From: Bryobacterales bacterium
GTDB taxonomy: Bacteria; Acidobacteriota; Terriglobia; Bryobacterales; Bryobacteraceae
Length of the DNA: 64,000 nt
Assembly: GCA_016789905.1 (NCBI GenBank)
Contig: JAEUQC010000041.1
Coordinates: 1-64,000 of the forward strand
Reading direction: 5' to 3'
A program made the position numbers and the translations under genes. Numbering within the stretch: position 1 is the first letter of the stretch; each line of letters begins with the position of its first letter. Below, piece by piece: positions 35,406 through 43,170 of the stretch. Below the pieces are notes generated by a model. That model did no database searches. It was not told where the DNA came from and saw only the letters and a list, made by a program, of their open reading frames with translations.

Positions 35406-35767
35406 TTTTTTCGTTCGTCCTCGTCAAGGAACAGTTCGCCCTTGATGCTGTCGACGATTTCCCGGGCCAGCGCGTCGGGCCAGCGCTCCAGTAAGTTATC
35501 CAGCGATATCGGCTCGCCGTCGATGGTGATGCCGCTAATCTCCTCCAGGCCCCAGCGAATATAGAGCGCATCCATGCGCGCGCGGATTTCGGCGGCATGC
35601 GCGGCGTCTATTACGCTATCGCCGGCCATGTGAAAAGCCAGCGTCTCCCCGGTCTCCCGGATCAGTCGAACCAGTTCCATTCGGCGGGCCAGCGACAGAC
35701 GTCGCACCCGAAATCGCACGCCGTAACAGGCGCGCGATTCCACTGTGATGAAGCTATCGTAGGTCAT
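35402..35767 (-). CDS. Tail-assembly chaperone (lambda gpG-like)
   Basis: A 121-residue protein between the tail tube and tape-measure-like genes, the conserved site of the tail-assembly chaperone. The sequence is mainly helical (LSLARRMELVRLIRETGETLAFHMAG, IRARMDALYIRWGLEEISG). It stops at TAA 35404-35402 directly after a slippery heptamer, so most ribosomes would make this short form and a minority the extended form. It starts three bases after the tube gene. Confidence 0.72.
   Translation of the reverse strand: MTYDSFITVESRACYGVRFRVRRLSLARRMELVRLIRETGETLAFHMAGDSVIDAAHAAEIRARMDALYIRWGLEEISGITIDGEPISLDNLLERWPDALAREIVDSIKGELFLDEDERKN
35405..35422 (-). promoter_or_regulatory. Programmed -1 frameshift site A AAA AAC
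   Basis: On the minus strand the zero-frame codons CGA AAA AAC (35413-35405) contain the canonical X XXY YYZ heptamer A AAA AAC (35411-35405), with the TAA stop immediately after it. GAGG at 35422-35419 lies seven bases upstream and could act as the internal Shine-Dalgarno stimulator known from dnaX. No downstream pseudoknot was worked out. Confidence 0.82.
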
Positions 35768-35770
35768 GGC

Positions 35771-36943
35771 TTATGCAAAGGCGATCTGTATTTCGTCATC
35801 CGCGGAACCCTGTGCTGCGCTCAGCGTGAAGTTCCACTCCAGCCTCGGCTGGCGATCATCGAATTCGGGCACTTCCGGCACCACCGCGGGCAGGTAGATG
35901 CCGCACAACTGCCCGGCGCTCTGCCCAAGCTGGATCATGATCGAAATCGGTGTGCGGTTCTTCGCGGCTTGGTAGAGCCCGAGGGTCGCCGCATCGTCCT
36001 TCTCATAGATCCGGAATTTGATCCCCACTTCCCGTTCCCCCGCCGCGATACACGTGGGCCCGGCGTAGCCGAACTCGCGTTTTCGCATGTCCACGTTGTT
36101 GGCGATCTCAATCTCCGCCTCGGTCAACGTGAAAAACTGCGTCGGCGAAGTTCCAATCCATACCTGGCCAATATGGCCGGGGATAATGTTGTAGTCAACG
36201 CCGCCGACCGCCGGTTCCACCGGAAACGAACTCAAGCCGGCGAGCCCGGAGGAAAACGTCGCGCTGTCAAGCAGGTCCTTCGCCTCGCCGGCGAACTCAA
36301 ACTCGTGGTAGTCGGCGTTCACCTTGATCTTCATTCGGTCCACGCCAGCCCCGGTTAGTGCGCGCTGCACCGCCGTGGCCGGGCTCCAATAGTCAAAAAT
36401 GCTGACGCTCGGCAGGCTCGTCGCTGGCCCGTAAGTCAAGGTAGGATTCAGCGGCGATCCGCCCGATGGCGTCAGCGTAAACGGCGCGTTCAGCTCCACC
36501 GTATTGGCGTTCACCACCGCGGCGACAAACCGGATCTCCCCCCCAAAGCTCACCGCCTGGCCCGCCGCCAGCCCATGGGCCGCGCCAAACGTCAATTGGT
36601 TGTTGCTGCCGGCGGAGGCAACGCTCTGCCCCCCATCCAACAACGGCGCGGCGCCCAGCGCCCCGCGGATGAGCGGACCGTAGGACGGCTCGGCGTTGAT
36701 ATTGCTCCAGTTGGTCATATAGGTCCCCAACTGGTATCGGGTGCGCGTGCGCGCTCCGGATGGTATCCCCGCGCGCGTTCGCGTGCCCGTCTTGTCGCGG
36801 CGCGGGCCCTGCACGGTTTCATGTTGTATGCCAAGGCGGATCGCTGGAATGCGATTCTCCGCCGTTGCCTCAACAACGGCGCCGAAGCTCGACTCCAGCG
36901 TCGCGTAGAAGCGGTTCTGATTGGAAGAAATGTAACAAGCCAT
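35771..36943 (-). CDS. Major tail (tube) protein
   Basis: A 390-residue protein in the tail-tube position between head-tail joining genes and the chaperone. The mixed beta sequence includes NQLTFGAAHGLAAGQAVSFGGEIRFVAAVV (residues about 112-142, an Ig-like insertion), VDRMKIKVNADYHEFEFAGEAKDLLDS near 195 and ITAEIEI-like strands (LTEAEIEIANNVDMRKREFG). This fits phage major tail proteins that polymerise as hexamer rings. The name rests on position and fold pattern rather than on a specific match. Confidence 0.68.
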   Translation of the reverse strand: MACYISSNQNRFYATLESSFGAVVEATAENRIPAIRLGIQHETVQGPRRDKTGTRTRAGIPSGARTRTRYQLGTYMTNWSNINAEPSYGPLIRGALGAAPLLDGGQSVASAGSNNQLTFGAAHGLAAGQAVSFGGEIRFVAAVVNANTVELNAPFTLTPSGGSPLNPTLTYGPATSLPSVSIFDYWSPATAVQRALTGAGVDRMKIKVNADYHEFEFAGEAKDLLDSATFSSGLAGLSSFPVEPAVGGVDYNIIPGHIGQVWIGTSPTQFFTLTEAEIEIANNVDMRKREFGYAGPTCIAAGEREVGIKFRIYEKDDAATLGLYQAAKNRTPISIMIQLGQSAGQLCGIYLPAVVPEVPEFDDRQPRLEWNFTLSAAQGSADDEIQIAFA

Positions 36944-36989
36944 GTCTTAGCCTTCCTGCTGAATTTTTACGGACGCCTCGCGCGCCCGC

Positions 36990-37484
36990 CTATACGCTCA
37001 CCTGAACGTCGAAGCTCACCTTAGCGGTCTGAAGGAAGTTCTTTCCCCCATGCTTGACGGGTTGGTAGGTTACGGTGTAGCCCCCGGTGTAGAAGAGGCC
37101 GCTGTCCCAGTCACCGCGGTTGCCGTCCAGCACTTCGGTCAATGCGTCGACATACCACTGCAGTTTCTGGTCCAGCCCCTCCAGCCGGTCATGCGTCACC
37201 CGCACATCCACACTCAACGTTGCCGTGCCGGAAAACTGCCGGAACTTCTCGCGCAGCGTGTTCTGCAGCTTCTCGCAATAGATATGAAATGCCGGATACT
37301 TGGTTCCGGCGCTCTTCTCGATCACTTCGGCGGGCACGTTCTGCGCGATGATCTGCGCCAGTTCGATGAGTGGCAACACCACTTGGTTCTTCTGCGCGAT
37401 GTTCGCCAAGCCTGCCTGCAGCCCGGCCGGTGCCCGCAGCAGGCCCGCTGCTTTTTGTACGGCGATTGTCCCGATCTGTGCCAT
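36990..37484 (-). CDS. Head-tail joining/tail-terminator-like protein
   Basis: A 164-residue protein; ATG 37484 is chosen because it lies four bases after the previous gene ends. The C-terminal half (LSVDVRVTHDRLEGLDQKLQWYVDALTEVLDGNRGDW, then GGYTVTYQPVKHGGKNFLQTAKVSFDVQVSV) has the alpha-beta plan of phage tail-terminator and minor-capsid proteins. It lies just upstream of the tail tube, the usual place for a terminator. Evidence is positional. Confidence 0.5.
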   Translation of the reverse strand: MAQIGTIAVQKAAGLLRAPAGLQAGLANIAQKNQVVLPLIELAQIIAQNVPAEVIEKSAGTKYPAFHIYCEKLQNTLREKFRQFSGTATLSVDVRVTHDRLEGLDQKLQWYVDALTEVLDGNRGDWDSGLFYTGGYTVTYQPVKHGGKNFLQTAKVSFDVQVSV

Positions 37485-37488
37485 AGAG

Positions 37489-38235
37489 TTACCCCCGGTG
37501 CAGCACAGGTACGTGCCGCAGGTAATGTTCCGCCGTCTGCCCGGTGCCCGGAGAAGTGCCCGCCGCCAGCCCGGTGGAAGGCATGGTCCATGTCGCGCCG
37601 AGTTCCAAAGGAGCGTTGTTCTGACGCTGCATCTGATCGTCCAGCAGTCCGGCATACAGATTCCATCCGCGAGCGTTCGGCGGCGCGCCAATCGCGCGGA
37701 CGGTCAGCGCCGTGCCTTCCATCGTCGTGATGCCCGCCGTTTCGCTCGGGGAACTGGCCACACCGTGTGCGTCCACCCATTCCACACGGACATAGAACGT
37801 GCGTGCCGGGTGCGCTCCCGCTAGTTGACCCAACAACGGTTGCACCGGTTTGGCCAGAGGATTGAATACCAGCCCCACTCCGGTTTCAAACAGCATTTGC
37901 CCCGCCGCCCGCGCCAGCCGCTCGTACTCTTTCCACTTGTGTTTGTGCCGGTCGTTGAGTTGCTGGAAATGCGCGTCGCGGTAGGTGGCCGCCAGCGCCA
38001 GTAGCGTGTGCCACTGTTTTAATCCACTGGTCAGGGCCACGTGTCCTAAGGTGTATTGCTGGCCGCCGGGCGTCTGCGCCATCAGCCGCTGCAGTTCCAG
38101 CCCGATTTCCAGCGCCGCCACCGTCGCCTTCGCCGTCAAGTCGATGCCCTCGGTGGCGGCCACTTCCACGATCGCGCTTTCGTAGTTTGCCAGGTCGGTG
38201 ATTTGAGAAGGATTGCCATCCACAAAGAGCGCCAT
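37489..38235 (-). CDS. Head-tail connector-like protein with C-terminal Ig/Fn3-like domain
   Basis: A 248-residue protein. ATG 38235 has AAGGAG just upstream; a GTG at 38253 would overlap the preceding gene. Residues 1-130 are helical (AIVEVAATEGIDLTAKATVAALEIGLELQRL) and resemble small head-completion proteins. Residues about 140-225 form a beta-sandwich-like domain (RTFYVRVEWVDAHGVASSPSETAGITT, GWNLYAG) typical of Fn3 decorations on virions. The function is inferred from position between coat and tail genes. Confidence 0.5.
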   Translation of the reverse strand: MALFVDGNPSQITDLANYESAIVEVAATEGIDLTAKATVAALEIGLELQRLMAQTPGGQQYTLGHVALTSGLKQWHTLLALAATYRDAHFQQLNDRHKHKWKEYERLARAAGQMLFETGVGLVFNPLAKPVQPLLGQLAGAHPARTFYVRVEWVDAHGVASSPSETAGITTMEGTALTVRAIGAPPNARGWNLYAGLLDDQMQRQNNAPLELGATWTMPSTGLAAGTSPGTGQTAEHYLRHVPVLHRG

Positions 38236-38245
38236 ATCCGTCTCC

Positions 38246-38578
38246 TTATTCACCCTTCCGGGAGGGTTGCATCGCCTTCTTCAACGACCGCAACTCGTCT
38301 TCTGCCAGCCGCGTCATTCGCACGCGTTCCTGCAGCGCCGCGATGTCCCGCTGGCGTTGCTGCTCCTCGCGCTCCTCGCGAAGCTTTTTCACTTCTTCCG
38401 GTGTCGCCAGCCGCGCCAGTTTGTCCACCACCAGCTTGGCGGCTGTCGCCCGGCTTACTTCCGAAAAGACGCCCGCCCGTCCGCCATTGGGCGTCTCCAG
38501 GCTGACGGTCAGAACGAAGGATTCTTCGATCGCGGCTTCTTGCTCCGCAATCTCGCGGTAGTAATCTTTCAGGTTCAT
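38246..38578 (-). CDS. Small helical protein of particle locus, function unknown
   Basis: A 110-residue charged protein following the coat gene. The N-terminal half has short strands (SFVLTVSLETPNGGRAGVF) and the C-terminal half is a long predicted coiled coil (PEEVKKLREEREEQQRQRDIAALQERVRM). The region GGAATCCT before ATG supports the start. It could be a head-completion or assembly factor; no family is recognised. Its stop overlaps the possible GTG start of the next gene. Confidence 0.6.
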   Translation of the reverse strand: MNLKDYYREIAEQEAAIEESFVLTVSLETPNGGRAGVFSEVSRATAAKLVVDKLARLATPEEVKKLREEREEQQRQRDIAALQERVRMTRLAEDELRSLKKAMQPSRKGE

Positions 38579-38597
38579 AGGATTCCTCTCATGAAAG

Positions 38598-38626
38598 AGG
38601 AGGAGGCGCTTGAAGCGCCTCCTCCT
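38598..38626 (-). repeat. Strong hairpin after the coat gene
   Basis: Perfect 13-bp inverted repeat AGGAGGAGGCGCT (38598-38610) and AGCGCCTCCTCCT (38614-38626) with a 3-base loop. On the transcribed strand only CTTTC follows, so termination would be partial. It may instead stabilise the coat mRNA end or reduce downstream transcription. Confidence 0.7.
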
Positions 38627-38653
38627 GTCTTGAACGGCGACGGTCCCCAGCGG

Positions 38654-39565
38654 TTAGCTGCGAACCTGAACACCATGCGTGTTGCGCAGAACCGCGACGC
38701 CGTACAGCACGTCCACGGTGAACTGCTGCGCAAGCGTGTTGGGCTGGTAGCTCATCACCACTCGCATGCCGAAGTTGCCCAGTTCGGCGTATTCGGCCAC
38801 CGCGCCCGTGCCCGGCAAGGGTTGCGGCAGGCGGCGCATCACCAGGCCGATTCCGTCCTTGGCGAACGCCAGATTGTTGGTCGTCACCGGGCCGCTGCCG
38901 GTCTTGGAAATGAACTGCGAACGGAAAACGAAGAAGTCCTTCAGCTTCCCGACGCTGCCATCGATCATTGCGCGAACACCCGCTTCGCCGGCCGTGGCGT
39001 ATTCGCTGAAGCGCGGAATCTGGCGGAGTTGCGAATAGGTCGAGCCGTCGACAATCAGGTACTTCTGCGCGCTGGCCGGAACCTTCGCGTTGAACAACGC
39101 CGTCTCCGCCTGGTCAATCGCCGATTCAGTGATCGGCGATCCGCCCGTCCCCACCGCCGGGTTGGCGGTGAACTGCGCGTACAGGTTCATCAGGTCGGTC
39201 TCAATCTTCTCGGCGATCGCAATCACGGCCGGCTCCATGTAAAGCTGGAGAAGATCGGGCACCGCCAAAACCTTGGTCACGTCCGGAATCTGGAACGTGG
39301 CTTCAGCGTGGGTGTTCAATACGATCTGCCCATTCCCAAGGCTGGGATTCTGGGTGGTCACGGAGCCGCCCTGGGCGATATTGTTCGCCGTCAATGTCGG
39401 CGGAATCGGCACATTGACCGTATCTCCGGCCTGGGCCAACGTCGGCTCGAAGCTCCGGTTCACCAGGTTACCCATCACCAGGTTGCCCATCAAGGCGGGC
39501 AGCGCATCGGCGGCCACGAGTTTCACAATCGCATTGGCGACGTTCGAAGAGGTAATTGCAGGCAT
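38654..39565 (-). CDS. Major capsid (coat) protein, P22-coat-like
   Basis: A 303-residue protein. ATG 39565 is preceded by GGGAGAGC, and the upstream in-frame codons are not needed. The opening MPAITSSNVANAIVKLVAADALPALMGNL and the phrase NRSFEPTLAQAGDTVNVPIPP are typical of the P22-type coat family (HK97 fold). It lies between scaffold and head-tail genes, and is isolated from both by hairpins, which suggests separate control of its high expression. Confidence 0.85.
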   Translation of the reverse strand: MPAITSSNVANAIVKLVAADALPALMGNLVMGNLVNRSFEPTLAQAGDTVNVPIPPTLTANNIAQGGSVTTQNPSLGNGQIVLNTHAEATFQIPDVTKVLAVPDLLQLYMEPAVIAIAEKIETDLMNLYAQFTANPAVGTGGSPITESAIDQAETALFNAKVPASAQKYLIVDGSTYSQLRQIPRFSEYATAGEAGVRAMIDGSVGKLKDFFVFRSQFISKTGSGPVTTNNLAFAKDGIGLVMRRLPQPLPGTGAVAEYAELGNFGMRVVMSYQPNTLAQQFTVDVLYGVAVLRNTHGVQVRS

Positions 39566-39631
39566 TCTGCTCTCCCAATAAAAAGATTCGGCCCGGATTT
39601 TCTCCAGGCCGGTTGTAGTCTTAGTTAACCC

Positions 39632-39688
39632 AAGCCGGCGCTTGGCGCCAGCTTGCGTAGGTTGCCGGGGGCTCACGCCCACCGGCAA
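39632..39688 (-). repeat. Two consecutive hairpins between scaffold and coat genes
   Basis: First: AAGCCGGCGC (39632-39641) with GCGCCAGCTT (39645-39654), ten pairs including one G-T, loop of three. Second: TTGCCGG-GGGC (39662-39672) with GCCC-A-CCGGCAA (39677-39688), loop TCAC and one bulged base. They occupy most of the 166-base gap before the coat gene. No T-run follows, so mRNA processing or 5'-end stabilisation of the coat message is a possible role. Confidence 0.6.
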
Positions 39689-39731
39689 GATCGTGTGCGA
39701 GTCGCGGTCTCCGCTCCTCGCCAAACTTCTG

Positions 39732-40307
39732 TTAGAGGTGCGTCGTCAACTGCGACGCCACCCGGGCGATTTCCTGACGGGCCCGCTCCATCTCTTCCTT
39801 CGACATTCCCGGACGGATCTTGTCCAGATCGAAGGAGGAACTGAAACCTCCGGCGCGGTGATTTCCGCTCGCGCCGGATCCACCCGTCACCCTGGCGGGC
39901 AGCAGTTCCGGGTTTTCCCCAACGAAGTGGGTGAGGTATTCCTTCAACCCCATTTCGCCTTGCCCCGTATTGGCCACCAGACGGCCGTCACCGGTCCGCT
40001 GGATGTCGTCTTTGACCGCCTTATAGGCCAGGTCTACCTTGTTCACGCCGAGCCGCTGCAGTTCCGATCGGATCGCCGTGTTGCGTTCCGCCTCTTCGGC
40101 GATCAGCCGGCTTCGTCGGTTCTCCTCCACCAATTCATTCATGCGGCGTTCGAGCGTTTCGCGCCGGCGCCGTTCATCTTCGAGTTCCGCCTTGTAGGCC
40201 GGCTCACTCTTTGCCGTCTCCTGGTTCACGAACTCGCGAATCGCGTCCTGGATCAGGGCCCGGATGTCGGGCGATTTCGGCGCCTCGTTTTTTACGTTTT
40301 CTTCCAT
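39732..40307 (-). CDS. Capsid scaffolding protein
   Basis: A 191-residue highly charged helical protein between portal and coat genes, the standard scaffold position. A coiled-coil region KAELEDERRRRETLERRMNEL (residues about 39-59) is followed by an acidic and Gly/Ser-rich linker and a basic C-terminal helix (PGMSKEEMERARQEIARVASQL) suited to binding coat protein. No protease motif is seen, so it is probably not autocleaved. Confidence 0.78.
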   Translation of the reverse strand: MEENVKNEAPKSPDIRALIQDAIREFVNQETAKSEPAYKAELEDERRRRETLERRMNELVEENRRSRLIAEEAERNTAIRSELQRLGVNKVDLAYKAVKDDIQRTGDGRLVANTGQGEMGLKEYLTHFVGENPELLPARVTGGSGASGNHRAGGFSSSFDLDKIRPGMSKEEMERARQEIARVASQLTTHL

Positions 40308-40319
40308 GTCTAGTTCTCC

Positions 40320-41735
40320 TTACCGTTTCTCGCGGGTCATCCATTCATCGATTTCCCGCGCGATCGTGTCTTTCAAATCCTGCCGCTCGTCGCACAGATA
40401 CTTGAAAGCCAGCTTCTTGTAGATCTGCCGGCGGAGCGTCGGCGACCCGACTCCCAATTCCAGCAGTCTTCGGGCATCGTCGATCTCCGCGGAGAAGTCG
40501 CCGATGTCGAACTCGTCCAGGCCGGATACACCGATGGACAAATCGTCCTCCCGCGCCTGTTCCACCGCTCGCAGCACCCGCTGCATGGCGTCCTTCACCG
40601 TGTCGCCAAAGCTGCGCAGCACTTCCTGCGTAATGGCAAAATCGCGTTGCTTGCTCAGTCCTGAGATTGTGCGTCCGTCGGCCGAGGTCTGTCCGGCCTG
40701 CGCCAGCAGATAACAGACACGGTAGATCTCCTCCTTCAGCCGGTCCAGGTTCTTGGACGCGATTTCGTAAACGTGACCTTCCGGCTCCGCCCAGCCGAAC
40801 TTGTCTTCCGGCCCCATCTGAATGTAGTAGCTCTCTCCGATGATCTGGTTCCAGCTCTTGTCGGAGTAGATCACCGGCGTCGCAAACAGGCCCATCGTCA
40901 GCGCCCAGCCCAGCGCGTTCGACTTGTTGAAGTGTTCCAACTGAAGCGACGCGGCCTTGTTCATCAGCCACATCCCGTCGGATAACTTCAGTTCGAACAG
41001 CGGAACCCGCTTCTGCCGCGCCAAACCGTGCAGCCCTTCAGCCACCAGTTCAATCGGTCTTGCGTCGCTGCCCGTCCCAAACATACCGGGCTTGCTGATC
41101 TGCCGGTAACTCCTGAACTTCTCCCGGTCGTAGTAGTGCCAGTTGGTCTCAAGCATCGGTTCGGCGTCTTCCAGCCGTTGCCGCCGCATCTGGGATGTGC
41201 GGATCACTACCCAGTCGAATTCCCCTCGCTCGTTCGTCGACCAGTTGATGAGCTCGTCCGGAGCATAACTCACCAGGTAGGCATTCGCCGCCCCGACGGC
41301 CTCTTCTTCCGCTCGATTCTGCAGCTTCTGGTGCTGTAGCGGAAAGTCGACCAGTGTGTAGCTCGAACCGCAAATCAGCGCCTCTAGAATCTGACGGCGG
41401 AAAAAGTCGCTTATCTTCGAGCCTTTCCGGTCGCAGTCCTCCACAAACGAGTTGAAGAACTTCCGGCCTATTTCGTTATCGCCGTCCACGCTGATCACCG
41501 GTTCCCGGCGGAACAGCGTGGCCGCGTACCAATCGACAATCGAGCCGATATAGTTCTCATAAAACGCCCGGTTTAGCCGCTCCTGGTACACACCAACCGG
41601 CTCCCGGTTGCGCTGCACCAGATACTCACCAGCCTGGGCCTTGAACTGCGCGCCACCCGTGTAGAGGTCGCGATACTGTTTCCACAGCGCATGGCGCGCT
41701 TTGTATTCGTGATGTTCCGTGTTGATTTCGATCAC
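40320..41735 (-). CDS. Portal protein
   Basis: A 471-residue protein. GTG 41735 is preferred over a longer frame because GGAGGAAGG lies about 15 bases upstream and the chain then opens IEINTEHHEYKARHALWKQYRDLYTGG. Portal-like features are the YLVQRNREP-YQERLNRAFYENYIGSIVDWYAATLF stretch near residue 35, a central region with DKSWNQIIGESYYIQMGPEDKFGWAEPEG, and a C-terminal crown helix region. It would form the dodecameric DNA channel. It lies between terminase and scaffold. Confidence 0.82.
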   Translation of the reverse strand: MIEINTEHHEYKARHALWKQYRDLYTGGAQFKAQAGEYLVQRNREPVGVYQERLNRAFYENYIGSIVDWYAATLFRREPVISVDGDNEIGRKFFNSFVEDCDRKGSKISDFFRRQILEALICGSSYTLVDFPLQHQKLQNRAEEEAVGAANAYLVSYAPDELINWSTNERGEFDWVVIRTSQMRRQRLEDAEPMLETNWHYYDREKFRSYRQISKPGMFGTGSDARPIELVAEGLHGLARQKRVPLFELKLSDGMWLMNKAASLQLEHFNKSNALGWALTMGLFATPVIYSDKSWNQIIGESYYIQMGPEDKFGWAEPEGHVYEIASKNLDRLKEEIYRVCYLLAQAGQTSADGRTISGLSKQRDFAITQEVLRSFGDTVKDAMQRVLRAVEQAREDDLSIGVSGLDEFDIGDFSAEIDDARRLLELGVGSPTLRRQIYKKLAFKYLCDERQDLKDTIAREIDEWMTREKR

Positions 41736-41777
41736 GTTCTTGCTCCACGTCCTTCCTCGCGTGGCGCCGAAAAAGCA

Positions 41778-41833
41778 AGGCCGCCGTATACCGCCAGCGC
41801 CCCCGGTTGGAGTGCTCGCGGTACCGGCGGCCT
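41778..41833 (-). repeat. Large imperfect hairpin between terminase and portal genes
   Basis: AGGCCGCCG (41778-41786) pairs with CGGCGGCCT (41825-41833), and TACCGC (41789-41794) with GCGGTA (41818-41823), leaving a small internal loop and a 23-base apical loop. It fills the 133-base gap between the large terminase and portal genes. It could be a partial terminator, an RNA-processing site or a DNA signal for packaging. Confidence 0.65.
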
Positions 41834-41868
41834 GTGCCAGTCCGTCGCCCGGAAAATTCAAATACTGC

Positions 41869-43170
41869 TTAGAACAATGGCCGGTTCTGGTAGCCGATCG
41901 GCTGCCGGTACCGCTGTTCCTGCCACACCAGATAGCCCAACGCGTCGGAAAGGTGCGTCCGCCGGGGGTCTTTGGTTTTATCGATAATCATCGTGCCTTC
42001 AAGTAGTACCACCTGCTCCAGGTCAACGATCAATTCTTTGCAACGCGGATCGATGAGCAAGCGCCGCTCGCCGCTGGCGTTCCGCAGCGATCCGTTCATT
42101 ATGTCCAGCCGGTCACGCACCGCCGGATTAGTCTTGGGCACGCGATACTCAACGTTGTTCATGCAATTCTGGTTGAAAAACCGCCGCATCATCGAGTAGT
42201 CACTGCTCCCGGTGGTCTGCATCCGGCTGCCGGAGGCATCCCCGTAAATGATGATCCGCTGCGCGTTCGGATACCGTCGCACGAACTCCATGCAGGCTTC
42301 CTCCGTTGTCACCCGGTTCAGGACGATTTCGTCCAGCACCCGGATCCGGTCTCCGTCCATCTGCGCAATCACCGACGACATCGGATTCACATTGAAATCC
42401 AGCGCCCATAACAGCGGCTGCCGCGGGTCATACTCCTGCTCCCTCACGTTCTCCAGCCGGTCAAACGCGTCGTAGGCGCGGCCGGCCGTCACGTTCAGAT
42501 ACTGCCCCAACACTTCCTGCTGGTAAAAGCGTTCGTCGTAGCTCCGCTTCAACCGTTCGTAGAAATCCGGAATCTGCTCCAGCAGGTGGCGGTTTTCGTT
42601 TGCCTTTGCCAGCACAACTCCATAGCCATCCACTGGTTCGGCGACGAACCGCCGGTACACCCAGTCGAACCCTTTCGGGGTCCAAACCGCATAGCCGCAT
42701 AGCATCTTCGCCCGTGGGTCGCGCAAACGCGCCTCCAGCCGCAGCCACGCTTCCTCCTGGCAATACGTCAGCTCATCGATGCCGAACCAGGCCAGATTCG
42801 TGCCCCGCAGCCGCTCATAGTCATCGAGCGACCGGAACAGCACTTTGGAACCGACTTCAGTGAAAACAATGAAATTCTCTGCCTTGTTGAACTCGAACGG
42901 AATCTTGCACCGGTCCAGAATTTCGAACAACGCCGCCTGCGTCGCGTCCCGCAACATCGGGAACGTCGGCGCGCCCAACAGGCCAAGCCGGCCGGGATTC
43001 ATGTAGCTCAAACGGATGGCTTCCTGACAAAGAGCCTGACTTTTCCCGGACCCGACCGGCCCGGAGAAGCCCTTAAACCGGCTCGCCAGCCGGTGGAATT
43101 GCGATTGGGACGGTAGAGCGTCGTACTCTATGTTCCGGACTCGTCGTCCGCGCGGAGCCGATCTACCCAT
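41869..43170 (-). CDS. Terminase large subunit (packaging ATPase/nuclease)
   Basis: A 433-residue DNA-packaging motor. Walker A GPVGSGKS is at residues 37-44 and Walker B LAWFGIDE ends at D132-E133. The RNase-H-like nuclease follows with ALDFNVNP (D258), IIYGDASG (D311) and THLSDALGY near 413, so all catalytic acids are kept. AGGAGG before ATG 43170 supports the start, which overlaps the preceding gene by 43 bases. Intact active sites argue against decay. Confidence 0.92.
   Translation of the reverse strand: MGRSAPRGRRVRNIEYDALPSQSQFHRLASRFKGFSGPVGSGKSQALCQEAIRLSYMNPGRLGLLGAPTFPMLRDATQAALFEILDRCKIPFEFNKAENFIVFTEVGSKVLFRSLDDYERLRGTNLAWFGIDELTYCQEEAWLRLEARLRDPRAKMLCGYAVWTPKGFDWVYRRFVAEPVDGYGVVLAKANENRHLLEQIPDFYERLKRSYDERFYQQEVLGQYLNVTAGRAYDAFDRLENVREQEYDPRQPLLWALDFNVNPMSSVIAQMDGDRIRVLDEIVLNRVTTEEACMEFVRRYPNAQRIIIYGDASGSRMQTTGSSDYSMMRRFFNQNCMNNVEYRVPKTNPAVRDRLDIMNGSLRNASGERRLLIDPRCKELIVDLEQVVLLEGTMIIDKTKDPRRTHLSDALGYLVWQEQRYRQPIGYQNRPLF

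Noticed and set aside
38213-39628. 471-codon plus-strand open frame across the coat gene region
   Set aside because: It runs antisense through the coat gene and the intergenic hairpin, and the translation shows no known fold.
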